A DNA stretch of 64,000 nucleotides from Promethearchaeota archaeon. GTDB taxonomy: Archaea; Asgardarchaeota; Lokiarchaeia; Sigyniarchaeales; SOKP01. Shown one piece after another: positions 9,674 through 18,132 of the stretch. The notes under the pieces were generated by a model. The model saw nothing but the letters and a program-made list of their open reading frames with translations. It was not told the origin of the DNA and made no database searches. The stretch covers positions 124,001 through 188,000 of the forward strand of contig JAHLWS010000077.1 in assembly GCA_019057795.1 (NCBI GenBank), given 5' to 3'. Position 1 is the first letter of the stretch; every line of letters starts with the position of its first letter. The position numbers and the translations under genes are program-made.

Positions 9674-10492
9674 TTGATAAAAATTGGTATTATTATCGAT
9701 AAGTACCATTTGCAGAAAAAAGCCTTAAAACTTATAGAATATTTGTCCACAGTAACAAAAATTTCTCTATATCTTGAAGAAGATTATCTAATAGATTATT
9801 CTAACTTTGATTTTAATGAGGATATCTTTTTTGTCAAGGCTAAAGGTGATTTAATATTAAATCTAATAAAGTTGATTGAAAGAGAAACAGATATTCCTGT
9901 AATTAATTCATCAAGAGGAATATGGTTAGCAATTAATAGATTTTTAAATAGTACTTTGCTAAGACAATCAGGAGTACGTGTCCCTAATTTTACTTTAAAC
10001 GCTAAAGGATTTCTTCCGCCTTTTAATGATTATATTATAAAAAATATCATAGATCAAAAGAACTATGCTTTTAGCCCCCAAATTCAAAGAATTAACGAAT
10101 ACTTAAATATTGCCGACCAAAGAGCATTAGACGAAGTAAACGGTGAGAAAGCAAAATATGCCTATCTCTATTATCAAGAATTTATTAAAAGTAAATGGGA
10201 ATATAAAGTATATTGCATTGGTGATGACTTGTTTTATTACAAACAACTACCACTATTAGTAAATCCCGATAAAATGAAAACTAGACGAAAAATTGATAAA
10301 ATTCCTGAGTTAAAAGAAATTACCTTAAAAGCTTTAAAAACGACAGGATTAAAAATAAGTTCTTTAGATTTTTTAAAATCCAAGGAAGGTGAATTCTTCC
10401 TAACAGACATAAATTCGTCGCCCAATTTTAATTACATAAAAAATGGTCCAAAAATTATTGGAGATTATTTAATTAAACAAGCAAAAAATTAA
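9674..10492 (+). CDS. ATP-grasp kinase, ITPK-like, paralogue C
   Basis: A 272-residue ATP-grasp protein starting at TTG with AAAGGT eight bases upstream. Matching segments are YYQEFIKSKWEYKVYCIGDD, the helix ISSLDFL, and FFLTDINSSPNF, which supplies the DxN metal ligands. The ending is closer to the RimK-like 'N.SP' than to the ITPK 'NxFPG', so this copy is the more diverged. It is the first gene of a three-gene run (C, D, HAD phosphatase) with gaps of 14 and 37 bp. Substrate unknown; an inositol phosphate or carboxylate-amine substrate is possible. Confidence 0.6.
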   Translation: MIKIGIIIDKYHLQKKALKLIEYLSTVTKISLYLEEDYLIDYSNFDFNEDIFFVKAKGDLILNLIKLIERETDIPVINSSRGIWLAINRFLNSTLLRQSGVRVPNFTLNAKGFLPPFNDYIIKNIIDQKNYAFSPQIQRINEYLNIADQRALDEVNGEKAKYAYLYYQEFIKSKWEYKVYCIGDDLFYYKQLPLLVNPDKMKTRRKIDKIPELKEITLKALKTTGLKISSLDFLKSKEGEFFLTDINSSPNFNYIKNGPKIIGDYLIKQAKN

Positions 10493-10506
10493 GTTTAACA
10501 AATAAC

Positions 10507-11298
10507 ATGAAAATTGGAATACTATCAAAAAGAACAGGAAATTTTACGGGTAAAATCAAGCTTTACTTAGAAAAAAAAGGACACGCCGTAAATATTTATA
10601 CTGCTAGTAATCTTTGCATTAATGATGCTCTCTTAGTAAACGATTTTTACATATTAAAATCTAAGCATCTATTTTATCTATATGCGGGTTATTTTTTAGA
10701 AGCGAATAATGTTCCCGTTATCCCAAGTACAGATATTAGTTATCGACATAAAAATCGAATTGAATCCTACTTTTCTATTAAAAATACTAATCTCTTACTC
10801 CCAAATGTTTTTATGGGAACTATTGATACTTTAAAAAATCAATTAAAAAAAACTGATTTACCCCTTATTTCAAAACCAATTTTAGGCTCTGGAAGTAAGG
10901 GAGTTAAAGTTATTAATTCTTTTCAAGATTTTAATACTATTGACGAAGAGAGTTTTTATTTAGAAAAATTTATTGAAGGCACTCACTACTTAGTATATTT
11001 TATAGCCAATGAGATCTGCATCTGTGAAAAAAAACCTTTAGCAAACGAACACAACAAGGTAAAAATAATTCATTCCGATGGTGAGATAGAAGAATATATA
11101 ATGAAATGGAAGAATAAGTATAATCTATTATTTGGCCATCTAGATCTTGTAAGAGATAACAACACTGATAAATTATACGTTGTAGATGCAGGAACCTTTC
11201 CTGAATTTTCAAATTGGAAACATAATACTGATCCCGTGTCGAAAATATGTAATTTAATTTTGGATAAATATCAACAAATAAAAAATAAAACGGCGTAA
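10507..11298 (+). CDS. ATP-grasp family protein, diverged ITPK-like paralogue D
   Basis: A 263-residue protein 14 bp after paralogue C. It keeps a glycine-rich ATP loop (PILGSGSKGVKVI), the strand YLEKFIEGTHYLVYFIANE and GHLDLVRD. At the C-terminal metal site the usual DxN reads VVDAGTFPEF, so the asparagine that ligates magnesium is replaced by glycine. Activity may be altered or lost, or it may serve as a partner for C. ATG start, probably the same operon as C and the HAD gene. Confidence 0.58.
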   Translation: MKIGILSKRTGNFTGKIKLYLEKKGHAVNIYTASNLCINDALLVNDFYILKSKHLFYLYAGYFLEANNVPVIPSTDISYRHKNRIESYFSIKNTNLLLPNVFMGTIDTLKNQLKKTDLPLISKPILGSGSKGVKVINSFQDFNTIDEESFYLEKFIEGTHYLVYFIANEICICEKKPLANEHNKVKIIHSDGEIEEYIMKWKNKYNLLFGHLDLVRDNNTDKLYVVDAGTFPEFSNWKHNTDPVSKICNLILDKYQQIKNKTA

Positions 11299-11335
11299 AA
11301 GTTTAAAAAAGAGGTATAGAGTTTTTACATTAAAA

Positions 11336-12328
11336 ATGAATTCGGCCAACAATTCTCCTGGTTCAGACGAATATGAATACGCAAAATCTTTAATATTCAA
11401 AAAACAAAAGGTTAAATTATACGAGATAAAACACTTTCTTTTTGATTTTGGAGGAGTATTAGTAGAAAAGACATTTGTGTTAAATAATTTATTTGCTTTT
11501 ATTGAGCATGATCTAAATATCAAAATTCCACCAAAAGAAATTGATCCATATCTCAAAAAATTAAGACGAAGGTTATCGTCTGGAAGGATTTCTGCTAGAA
11601 CATTTTTAGAATCGATATTTGAGACATATTACATCCCTTTCCAAAAAAAGAATGAAGCGTTACCGCCAAAAAAAGTTAATGTCGAGTATTACTTGGAGCT
11701 TTGGTTTAATCTTTATTCTCAAGTTACCCACATATCGTCTGATATGGCAGAAATTGTCGAGCGTCTACATTTAGCGGGGTATACTGTAAGTCTTTTGTCA
11801 AATACTTATGACATTCATGCGAAATCAAATGAATTAAAGGGATTTTACGATAATTTTGATAACGTGTTTTTATCGAACGAAATTGGATTAATTAAACCCG
11901 ATATGGATAAATACATATATGTATTAAAAAAATTAGGTTCCAAACCAAAAAGATGTATTTTTATTGACGATAAAATAAGTAATCTTATTCCTGCACATGA
12001 ATTAGGAATAATCGTTATAAAATTCGAATCTTTCGAAAAGTTTAAACAGCAATTAAACGATATAGGCATAAAAGATCGGAAAGAAATCAAGAAAAAGTAT
12101 GAATTGTATAAAAAAAAGAAAAAGGAATATAACAAAATAAAAAGGGAATACAAGAAGGCTAAAAAAAAGTATCTAAAAAAGAGATATAGAAAGAAAAAAT
12201 CGTTAAAGAGAAGGCTTGAATTCCAAAAAAAGCGAGCAGAATACCAAAAGAAAAAGATTGAGTATCAAAATGAAAGGGATAAGAAAAAGGAAGAATTGAT
12301 ATCTAAAATTAAATTAAATTTTTTATAG
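11336..12328 (+). CDS. HAD-superfamily hydrolase with C-terminal basic coiled coil
   Basis: The 330-residue protein has HAD motif I as FDFGGVLVEKT (nucleophile Asp37; the second Asp is replaced by Gly, as in YihX/epoxide-hydrolase-type members), motif II SLLSNTYD, a motif III lysine in GLIKPDMDKY, and motif IV CIFIDDKISN. From about residue 240 to the end it is an unusual run of Lys, Arg, Glu and Tyr forming a basic helical tail not normal for HAD phosphatases. The third gene of the ATP-grasp run, it may dephosphorylate a product of those enzymes. A GAGGT lies 20 bases before the ATG, further than usual. Confidence 0.75.
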   Translation: MNSANNSPGSDEYEYAKSLIFKKQKVKLYEIKHFLFDFGGVLVEKTFVLNNLFAFIEHDLNIKIPPKEIDPYLKKLRRRLSSGRISARTFLESIFETYYIPFQKKNEALPPKKVNVEYYLELWFNLYSQVTHISSDMAEIVERLHLAGYTVSLLSNTYDIHAKSNELKGFYDNFDNVFLSNEIGLIKPDMDKYIYVLKKLGSKPKRCIFIDDKISNLIPAHELGIIVIKFESFEKFKQQLNDIGIKDRKEIKKKYELYKKKKKEYNKIKREYKKAKKKYLKKRYRKKKSLKRRLEFQKKRAEYQKKKIEYQNERDKKKEELISKIKLNFL

Positions 12329-12339
12329 GTTATTAACTA

Positions 12340-13476
12340 TTATTTATTTTCTTCTGTTTCGTTATCGAGTTCTTTATTATAAGCTTCTACCTTTTCCATA
12401 ACGGATTCCGCGGGTGTTGCTGTGGGAATTGACATTTTTTCGTAAATTTCAATAAATTTTACATCCCCTATATCTTCGCTCATATGGGTCTGAAGGTCCA
12501 TAGCAAGACCAAATTTTAAGTAAGTGAGATTTTGGAACAGAAACATTTTAGGGACTGTAATTTCTAGAGTTTTGTCCTCGGCATGATTTATAATAAATTC
12601 AGCAGCGCTCTCTTTAGGAATCCCCTTTGAAATCAGGAAATATTCAATTTTTTCGTTAAAGTTTTCGATTTTATCGACAATCTCTAGGTTATAGTCGATT
12701 GATTGACCTGCCAAAGGATGGTTGTAGTCGATAATAACTTTTCCTTGCATAATGTTAGAAACTACACCTCTTTGACCTTTTTTATTGGTAAAATCTTGAC
12801 CATATTCGGGGTTCTTGCCTTCATTTAATTTTCTAAATTTAGCGATGCCAATTCTTTCAATTTTTTGAGGGTCTCTTTTACCAAATGCTTTAGTAGGGGG
12901 TATTCTTACTGATTTTTTTTCAAAGTAATTCATTTCTTTAATTGTGTCAGTTAATCCCTCGTTTACAAACCCTGGCTTTCCAACAATAATGAATTCTGGA
13001 GTGTAATAACCTTGTTTACCCTTTTCTTCTTCGTAAATCCCTGCTTTTCTTGCGTCCTCCTCGGTAGAAACTCTAAAAACTTTACCTTTTTGGGTTCTTG
13101 CTGTCATTTTTAAGAGTACAAAATCACCTTCTTCAACTTTTTTTCCTTGGAATTTCTTTTTCTTTTCTTCTAATTTCTTAGCTTCTTCTTGAATTCTTTT
13201 TTCTTCCTCTGCATCTGCATCTGCTTCCACTTCTGCGGAAATTTTATCGTTTTCTACTGTACTACCATCTGAGGTAGCCTTATTTGAGTCACCTAACATA
13301 TCTTTTGCGTTACTTACGAATTTCTCAGCAGTAGCCTTTCCAATACCTTTAAGTTTTGTTAACTCATCTACGTTCGCATTTGCTAATTTCTCAACTGTAT
13401 CGATCCCAGCTTCTATTAGAACTTCTTGTTTTTTGCCAACACCTTTCACATCTTCTAAATTCATTCCTAAAACCAT
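12340..13476 (-). CDS. FKBP-type peptidyl-prolyl isomerase (SlyD/FKBP26-like) with N-terminal HhH domain
   Basis: A 378-residue protein. Residues 1-60 form two helix-hairpin-helix repeats (VKGVGKKQ and LKGIGKATAEKF). An acidic Glu/Lys-rich linker follows to about residue 115. The rest is a long archaeal FKBP: the VEEGDFVLLKMTARTQ opening, the insert-in-flap region, and YNHPLAGQSIDYNLEIVDKI closing the FKBP domain, then a C-terminal extension as in FKBP26. It would isomerise Xaa-Pro bonds and act as a chaperone. HhH repeats usually bind DNA or proteins; the fusion suggests targeting. An alternative ATG is at 13464. Confidence 0.82.
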   Translation of the reverse strand: MVLGMNLEDVKGVGKKQEVLIEAGIDTVEKLANANVDELTKLKGIGKATAEKFVSNAKDMLGDSNKATSDGSTVENDKISAEVEADADAEEEKRIQEEAKKLEEKKKKFQGKKVEEGDFVLLKMTARTQKGKVFRVSTEEDARKAGIYEEEKGKQGYYTPEFIIVGKPGFVNEGLTDTIKEMNYFEKKSVRIPPTKAFGKRDPQKIERIGIAKFRKLNEGKNPEYGQDFTNKKGQRGVVSNIMQGKVIIDYNHPLAGQSIDYNLEIVDKIENFNEKIEYFLISKGIPKESAAEFIINHAEDKTLEITVPKMFLFQNLTYLKFGLAMDLQTHMSEDIGDVKFIEIYEKMSIPTATPAESVMEKVEAYNKELDNETEENK

Positions 13477-13546
13477 TAAATATTATTAGTTAAGTTATAA
13501 ACAGTTAGATTTTAAAATTTTTCATTACTTATTACTTTTTCTAAAT

Positions 13547-14659
13547 TTAAGATACTGGCTCATACAAGATTCCTAATTCGTCAGCATAATTCTTAACATC
13601 ATGCATTTCTTCTATTGAAGGTCTTCTGTTTATTTCTTTATATTTATGAGCTAAATATTCGGGGTGATATTGACCCATCAAATTTACAACACATTTCGGA
13701 ATCTCTTTTGCTACATAATCTAATATTGGCTTAGAACAACATTCCACGTGATTAGGCATAATTAAGTGCCGGATTATTATTTCTCCACTACCTTCATCAT
13801 GAATTCTTTTATGATTTCTGGCAATGACATCGAAGTAATTATCAATACCAGAGTATTTCTTTCCACATTTATTATTTCCATACTTCCAGTCTGGGAGCCA
13901 GAAATCAATTAGATCTATAATTAATGATAAGGACTTGTTAGTAAGATAAAAGTTTGAATTCCAGAGTTGCGTAATATTTGATGTTTGATGGTGAAAACTA
14001 CCTACAATAGTATGGAGGTTTGGGATAGGATCACCTCCTACATAATTGATATTTATAGCACCTTTCCCAACTAATTTGTCTGCAAGAGCGGCTAATTGAA
14101 AAACATCAACTTTTTGAGCTATATCTTCAATATTTCTTCGACCTTTCCAAGCTTGAGAAATGTCGTAATTTTGACAAAAGACGCAACCAAAATTACAACC
14201 TTGGAAAAAGATAGTACCGCTTGGTATCAGCGGAGCTTCTTCGCCCATATGTAAAAAAGCAGAGGAAACAAACGAATTTTTCGATATCAGACAAAATCCT
14301 TTTTCACCATCTATACGGTTAACCTTACATTGCCTTTCGCAAAAAATGCAGCTCTCAAGATATTTATTTGCTAATTCTTCAGCTAGAGTAATATAACTTT
14401 TAGAGGCTATGCTACGATTTTTAAGAGCTTCAGTTGGATTTCTTAACAACTTATTAAATTCTACAGATTTTTTCTTTAACAAATTCTCTAAAAGTTCTAT
14501 AGTATCTTTTGTATCGTATTCACATTTTATACTTTTTGCGATATTATACCTTGCAACTTCCTTATTGTCAATGATCCCTCGATACCTAGGAAATCTTTTG
14601 AGCAGTTCTTCGTTTTTCCACACCGAAATTGAGTCTGGTCGAGAAATTCTAAAAACCAT
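13547..14659 (-). CDS. Radical SAM protein, PflX-like (pyruvate formate-lyase-activating-enzyme-related)
   Basis: The 370-residue protein has the canonical CxxxCxxC cluster as GCNFGCVFCQNYDIS (Cys155, 159, 162), the SAM-binding segment INYVGGDPIPNL, and an upstream cysteine group at residues 104, 107, 111 and 123 (CIFCERQC...GFC) typical of the PflX/COG1313 group. It would cleave S-adenosylmethionine to make a 5'-deoxyadenosyl radical; the target is unknown. No glycyl-radical enzyme is visible nearby. Extra cysteines may bind a second cluster. Confidence 0.8.
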   Translation of the reverse strand: MVFRISRPDSISVWKNEELLKRFPRYRGIIDNKEVARYNIAKSIKCEYDTKDTIELLENLLKKKSVEFNKLLRNPTEALKNRSIASKSYITLAEELANKYLESCIFCERQCKVNRIDGEKGFCLISKNSFVSSAFLHMGEEAPLIPSGTIFFQGCNFGCVFCQNYDISQAWKGRRNIEDIAQKVDVFQLAALADKLVGKGAININYVGGDPIPNLHTIVGSFHHQTSNITQLWNSNFYLTNKSLSLIIDLIDFWLPDWKYGNNKCGKKYSGIDNYFDVIARNHKRIHDEGSGEIIIRHLIMPNHVECCSKPILDYVAKEIPKCVVNLMGQYHPEYLAHKYKEINRRPSIEEMHDVKNYADELGILYEPVS

Positions 14660-14752
14660 AATTAATATATTAGAAACATTTTTTAATATGATTTTCGCTA
14701 AATTTATTTTTAAATGTAAGAATGAGAAATGGACGAGAATAGAGTTAAAGAA

Positions 14753-15481
14753 TTATGTTTCAAATGACAACCATTTGATGATGTTTGAAAGAAATTTAAT
14801 ATTATCACCAGCATCTAATCCAAAATCATCTTCAATAAGCCAATCTGATGAACCTATAGTTACACATCTCCCGCTAAAAAACTCGGATACAACACAAATA
14901 GGCACCAGCCCAACTGCTTCTATATCGTCGTCAATTGCATATTTAAATTCTGCTTTTTCGGAAGTAACGATTAAATCCTCAACATCCTCTTCCGTTAGTG
15001 TAAAGAAAGTACAGTTTGGTAGGACTACTTCAGTAATTCCTTCAGTTATCGGATGGTTAAATAAGAGGTTTATTAGTACATTTTGTTTGTTGACTAAAAA
15101 ATGTGAGTGTGATTCTTGAATTACGCCGTTCCAAAATCGTCGCACTCCCGTCATTTTATACAACACCCGAATAGAACCTAGCTTCATAGGAATGTCATTA
15201 TCGCCCCCACTTCCACTAGTTAAAAAAAGGCTCCCGCCACCCCCAACATACCGCTTAATTGCTAGTAGTTCGTCCTTAGTAAATTTATCTGCCTTTCCGT
15301 CTTTAGTATGCTGAATATTTCCCATAAATAGAATGTCATAATCTTCAAGTGTATCAAAATCTATAGGTCCTTCATTCTTGTCAATATAATCGACTTCTAA
15401 TTCGTCTTCGCTTAAAGAAAAATCGGGAAATTCCTCTATCTTTTCTTTGTGAGATAAATCAACTATTATACTATATGGCAT
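14753..15481 (-). CDS. GIFT/DUF4350-like protein (type-1 glutamine amidotransferase-like fold, IFT52-related)
   Basis: A 242-residue soluble protein. The N-terminal half has an alternating strand-helix pattern with YDILFMGN, DELLAIKRYVGGGGSLFLTSG and a loop of Gly and Asp, as in the GATase-1-like domains of the GldG/IFT52 (GIFT) group. HPITEGI and CVTIGSSDWL are further typical segments. The catalytic Cys-His pair of true amidotransferases is not evident. No ABC transporter adjoins. Assignment rests on pattern recognition and needs a profile search. Confidence 0.5.
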   Translation of the reverse strand: MPYSIIVDLSHKEKIEEFPDFSLSEDELEVDYIDKNEGPIDFDTLEDYDILFMGNIQHTKDGKADKFTKDELLAIKRYVGGGGSLFLTSGSGGDNDIPMKLGSIRVLYKMTGVRRFWNGVIQESHSHFLVNKQNVLINLLFNHPITEGITEVVLPNCTFFTLTEEDVEDLIVTSEKAEFKYAIDDDIEAVGLVPICVVSEFFSGRCVTIGSSDWLIEDDFGLDAGDNIKFLSNIIKWLSFET

Positions 15482-15721
15482 CTTAATGCTACTCCACGAT
15501 CTAATTTGCTTTAATTTTTGATAAAGTGTATTTGTTTATCCTAAGTTGTTTAAAGTGTTAATTCTTCTAACTAAAATAATATAATTTTTATTTTTAAAGA
15601 TATGTTATTATTTTTAAAGGTTTCTAAAAAAAAGAGGCTATTTAAACTTTATCCTTGAGTCATGTTTAAATATTTAGAGGTGAAAAGATAAGAGATAGAA
15701 AAGATAATACAGGTTTATTGC

Positions 15722-16417
15722 TTATTTTTTTATGGAAATGAAGTCTCTTTCTGCTTCTCCTTCTTTTTTGATGATGGCAATATCAATTCCATTTCCGGAT
15801 GCCATATCTCTTATGATACTAGAGGAGATTGCTTTAATTAAAATTTGTTTTCCTTCTTTAATTGTTAAATTATCTTTATATTTAGCCTCGAGAACGCCGT
15901 ATGAAAAATTTTGACCGCTCCCTACTGCGCAAAACTTGTCGGGCAAAATTGACCCATAAGCACCAACATTCAAAAGAGTAGGCCCTTCTTCTTCGGTTAC
16001 TCCCCCAAGTATGAGTCCAACTTGAAAAGGATACATTTTATTTTGGTATAAAATGTTGGACAACAATTTCCCAGCGCTTTTAACTTTGATAGATTTTTCT
16101 CTTTTTAATTGATACAACGAAGTTTCAGCCCGTAAAACATCTATGAGATATTGTGCGTCTGCTACGCCTCCAGCAATAGTCATATACAAGTGTTCTTGAA
16201 TCATATGCAATTTCTCAGCAGTTTTACTAGCAACAAAATAACCCATTGACGTTCTTTTATCAGTTCCTAAGATTACTGCGTCTTTAACAACTAATCCGAC
16301 TGTAGTAGTCCCAGTTTTGAAAGCTTGAGTTTTAAATTTTTGAGAATTATTGGCAGTAATATCGGAATCTCTTGAAAAAACCGACTTAGAGGGTATAATT
16401 AAATCTTCTTTTCTCAT
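15722..16417 (-). CDS. psmB: Proteasome subunit beta
   Basis: The 231-residue precursor has a 36-residue propeptide ending in Gly, then the N-terminal nucleophile Thr37 (GTTTVGLVV). Counting from Thr1 of the mature protein, Asp17, Arg19 and Lys33 are present (GTDKRTS and TAEKLHM), so the active site is complete. Further family segments are IAGGVADAQYL and AVGSGQNFSYGVLEAKY. It forms the inner rings of the archaeal 20S proteasome and autoprocesses on assembly. The neighbours are not proteasome genes. Confidence 0.95.
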   Translation of the reverse strand: MRKEDLIIPSKSVFSRDSDITANNSQKFKTQAFKTGTTTVGLVVKDAVILGTDKRTSMGYFVASKTAEKLHMIQEHLYMTIAGGVADAQYLIDVLRAETSLYQLKREKSIKVKSAGKLLSNILYQNKMYPFQVGLILGGVTEEEGPTLLNVGAYGSILPDKFCAVGSGQNFSYGVLEAKYKDNLTIKEGKQILIKAISSSIIRDMASGNGIDIAIIKKEGEAERDFISIKK

Positions 16418-16522
16418 AATTTCTTTAAAGGTCTCTTGTTTTAATAATTTTTTTTAATTTTTTATAAGTCGTTATACTCTTAAACTGATATAAATATGAT
16501 TGGTTAAAATTTAGATCGTTTT

Positions 16523-16945
16523 TTATTCAATTTTTCTTGAGATTCGTGAAAGGGGGTGCCCTTTTGCCTTGAGTTCAAGCTCATTGAACCACCCAAAAGG
16601 AGGTCTGAGCACATTGAATCCATTCTCAACTAACTTTTTCTCAAGATTCTTTAATGCTTTCAAGCCAAATTCAGGATTACTTAATTCGCCAAACAGATGG
16701 GCGAAAGAAAGTACAATTATGTTCGACACTTTGAGTTGAGTGGCAATTTTTTCGATTTCTTTTATAGCTTTAGGAATGAACTCTGAACTATCCTCATCTC
16801 GTTTTTCTACGCTTATGTATAAAGCAATTACGTTTTCAAATCCACTTTCTCTATTTTCTTCTGTCAATTCTTCAAATATTTTTGAACGGCTTCTCTTTGT
16901 CGCCTTAAATCTGAAGTAATCGCAATGAAAAGAAAGAAATCTCAT
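16523..16945 (-). CDS. Stand-alone archaeal threonyl-tRNA synthetase editing domain
   Basis: The 140-residue protein matches the N-terminal editing domain of archaeal ThrRS (a D-aminoacyl-tRNA deacylase-like fold): it opens MRFLSFHCDYFRFKATKRS and ends with PFGWFNELELKAKGHPLSRIS, the signature at the end of that domain. No catalytic or anticodon-binding domain follows. It would act in trans to hydrolyse Ser-tRNA(Thr), or possibly remove D-amino acids from tRNA. The gene is single, between the proteasome and aldolase genes. Confidence 0.82.
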   Translation of the reverse strand: MRFLSFHCDYFRFKATKRSRSKIFEELTEENRESGFENVIALYISVEKRDEDSSEFIPKAIKEIEKIATQLKVSNIIVLSFAHLFGELSNPEFGLKALKNLEKKLVENGFNVLRPPFGWFNELELKAKGHPLSRISRKIE

Positions 16946-16976
16946 AATTTTAATAATATTTTAATTTTTAATAACT

Positions 16977-18029
16977 TTAGGGATTGAATTTGGAAGTTAA
17001 AACATCCATTTGCCTTCCGCGATTGTTATTTAAAATTTTAATGGCTTTATCAGTATTGTTTTTATCGTGTATTATTCCTGAGATTGCTAAAGCAACTGCT
17101 CTCGGATCGTCATCGCCGGGATACAATAAATTTCTTCCAGCTAAACACCCTTTTACATTTTTCCCAGCAGTCAATCCCATTTCAAGGATTTTAAAAAGAT
17201 CTATGGGGTTACCAGTACTTTCACCACCTAGAATTAAAATAGGGTTGGTTGCACTTTTAGCAACAGATTCAAACTTATCAACATATGGCACTTTTAACCA
17301 AGTGTTTACCGAACACCCTCCTAATGCTGTTGCAATTCCAATAGTTTTAATCATTGCTTCTGCATTCTTGTTAATTGTATAATTACTGTTTTGATCGCGT
17401 GTCACCGGGAGCGCTTCTATAAACGAGGGTATTTTGGATTCGTTACATAGCCTAATCATTTTTGAACATAACGCCAAAGTCCTTTGGCTATATTTCGCCA
17501 TTTTCGTCTCGAAATCTAACCTAACCATCATTTTTGCGCCGTCCAATTTTAATTTCCTAATATCATCAATAGTATAAGCAGTCACAGGATCGTACATCTC
17601 GTAAGGCGAGCCTAAAAGACCTCCTCGATTTGTACTTCCTATAAGTATTTTGTTATCGAGGAAGCTCTTCCCTCCTAATTGTTTAAAAAGATAATTCAAT
17701 ATAAACAAATCGTCCATTATATCAGGAGTCGTCATGATACCATCTACTTGATCAAGCGTAAGAACGCGTAGGATTCTCCCTAAATATTCGTGACGATCAC
17801 CCATTGCCATATTATTTGAGTCAATCTTAGTAACGCCCCTTGCTGGATGATCAGCAGCAATCATGACGAGATTTTTGTTCCAAGGATACTTTCTTTTAAC
17901 GCGATTGTTATATTCCTCATCAAGAATTTCGTTTACTTTACTGAGTCTTACTTCAATTATCTTATAAAAAATATCTTCTGGAAAAAAAAGTTTGGTCTCA
18001 AATTTATACGAACCAATGTCATTAGCCAT
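16977..18029 (-). CDS. Class I aldolase-like (beta/alpha)8-barrel protein, Cgl0158/LsrF-like
   Basis: About 350 residues. The segment VMIAADHPARGVTKI is the hallmark of the Cgl0158-like aldolase family found in bacterial inositol-catabolic clusters. GAKMMVRLDF near residue 175 carries a lysine in the barrel, and ILILGGEST and GLTAGKNVKGCLAGRNL complete the phosphate-binding end of a TIM barrel. A Schiff-base aldolase acting on a sugar or inositol-derived phosphate is likely. The frame opens at a TTG at 18038, but the ATG at 18029 is preferred because neither has a clear Shine-Dalgarno. Confidence 0.68.
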   Translation of the reverse strand: MANDIGSYKFETKLFFPEDIFYKIIEVRLSKVNEILDEEYNNRVKRKYPWNKNLVMIAADHPARGVTKIDSNNMAMGDRHEYLGRILRVLTLDQVDGIMTTPDIMDDLFILNYLFKQLGGKSFLDNKILIGSTNRGGLLGSPYEMYDPVTAYTIDDIRKLKLDGAKMMVRLDFETKMAKYSQRTLALCSKMIRLCNESKIPSFIEALPVTRDQNSNYTINKNAEAMIKTIGIATALGGCSVNTWLKVPYVDKFESVAKSATNPILILGGESTGNPIDLFKILEMGLTAGKNVKGCLAGRNLLYPGDDDPRAVALAISGIIHDKNNTDKAIKILNNNRGRQMDVLTSKFNP

Positions 18030-18132
18030 TTGTTTCAAACCGATTCTTTTTAATTTAAAGAATGAATGAGATAATATGAATTATCTGTCTAATTTTTTTT
18101 AAAGTCAGAAATTAACATTCTTAAATAGGAAC

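Noticed and set aside
13547..14659. Radical SAM protein as the anaerobic sulfatase-maturating enzyme
   Set aside because: It lacks the SPASM-type cysteine-rich C-terminus of anSME and matches the PflX group, so it is probably not the partner of the sulfatase.
15482..15721. GAGGTGA near 15676 as a ribosome-binding site for a small gene
   Set aside because: No start codon or open frame follows at suitable distance.
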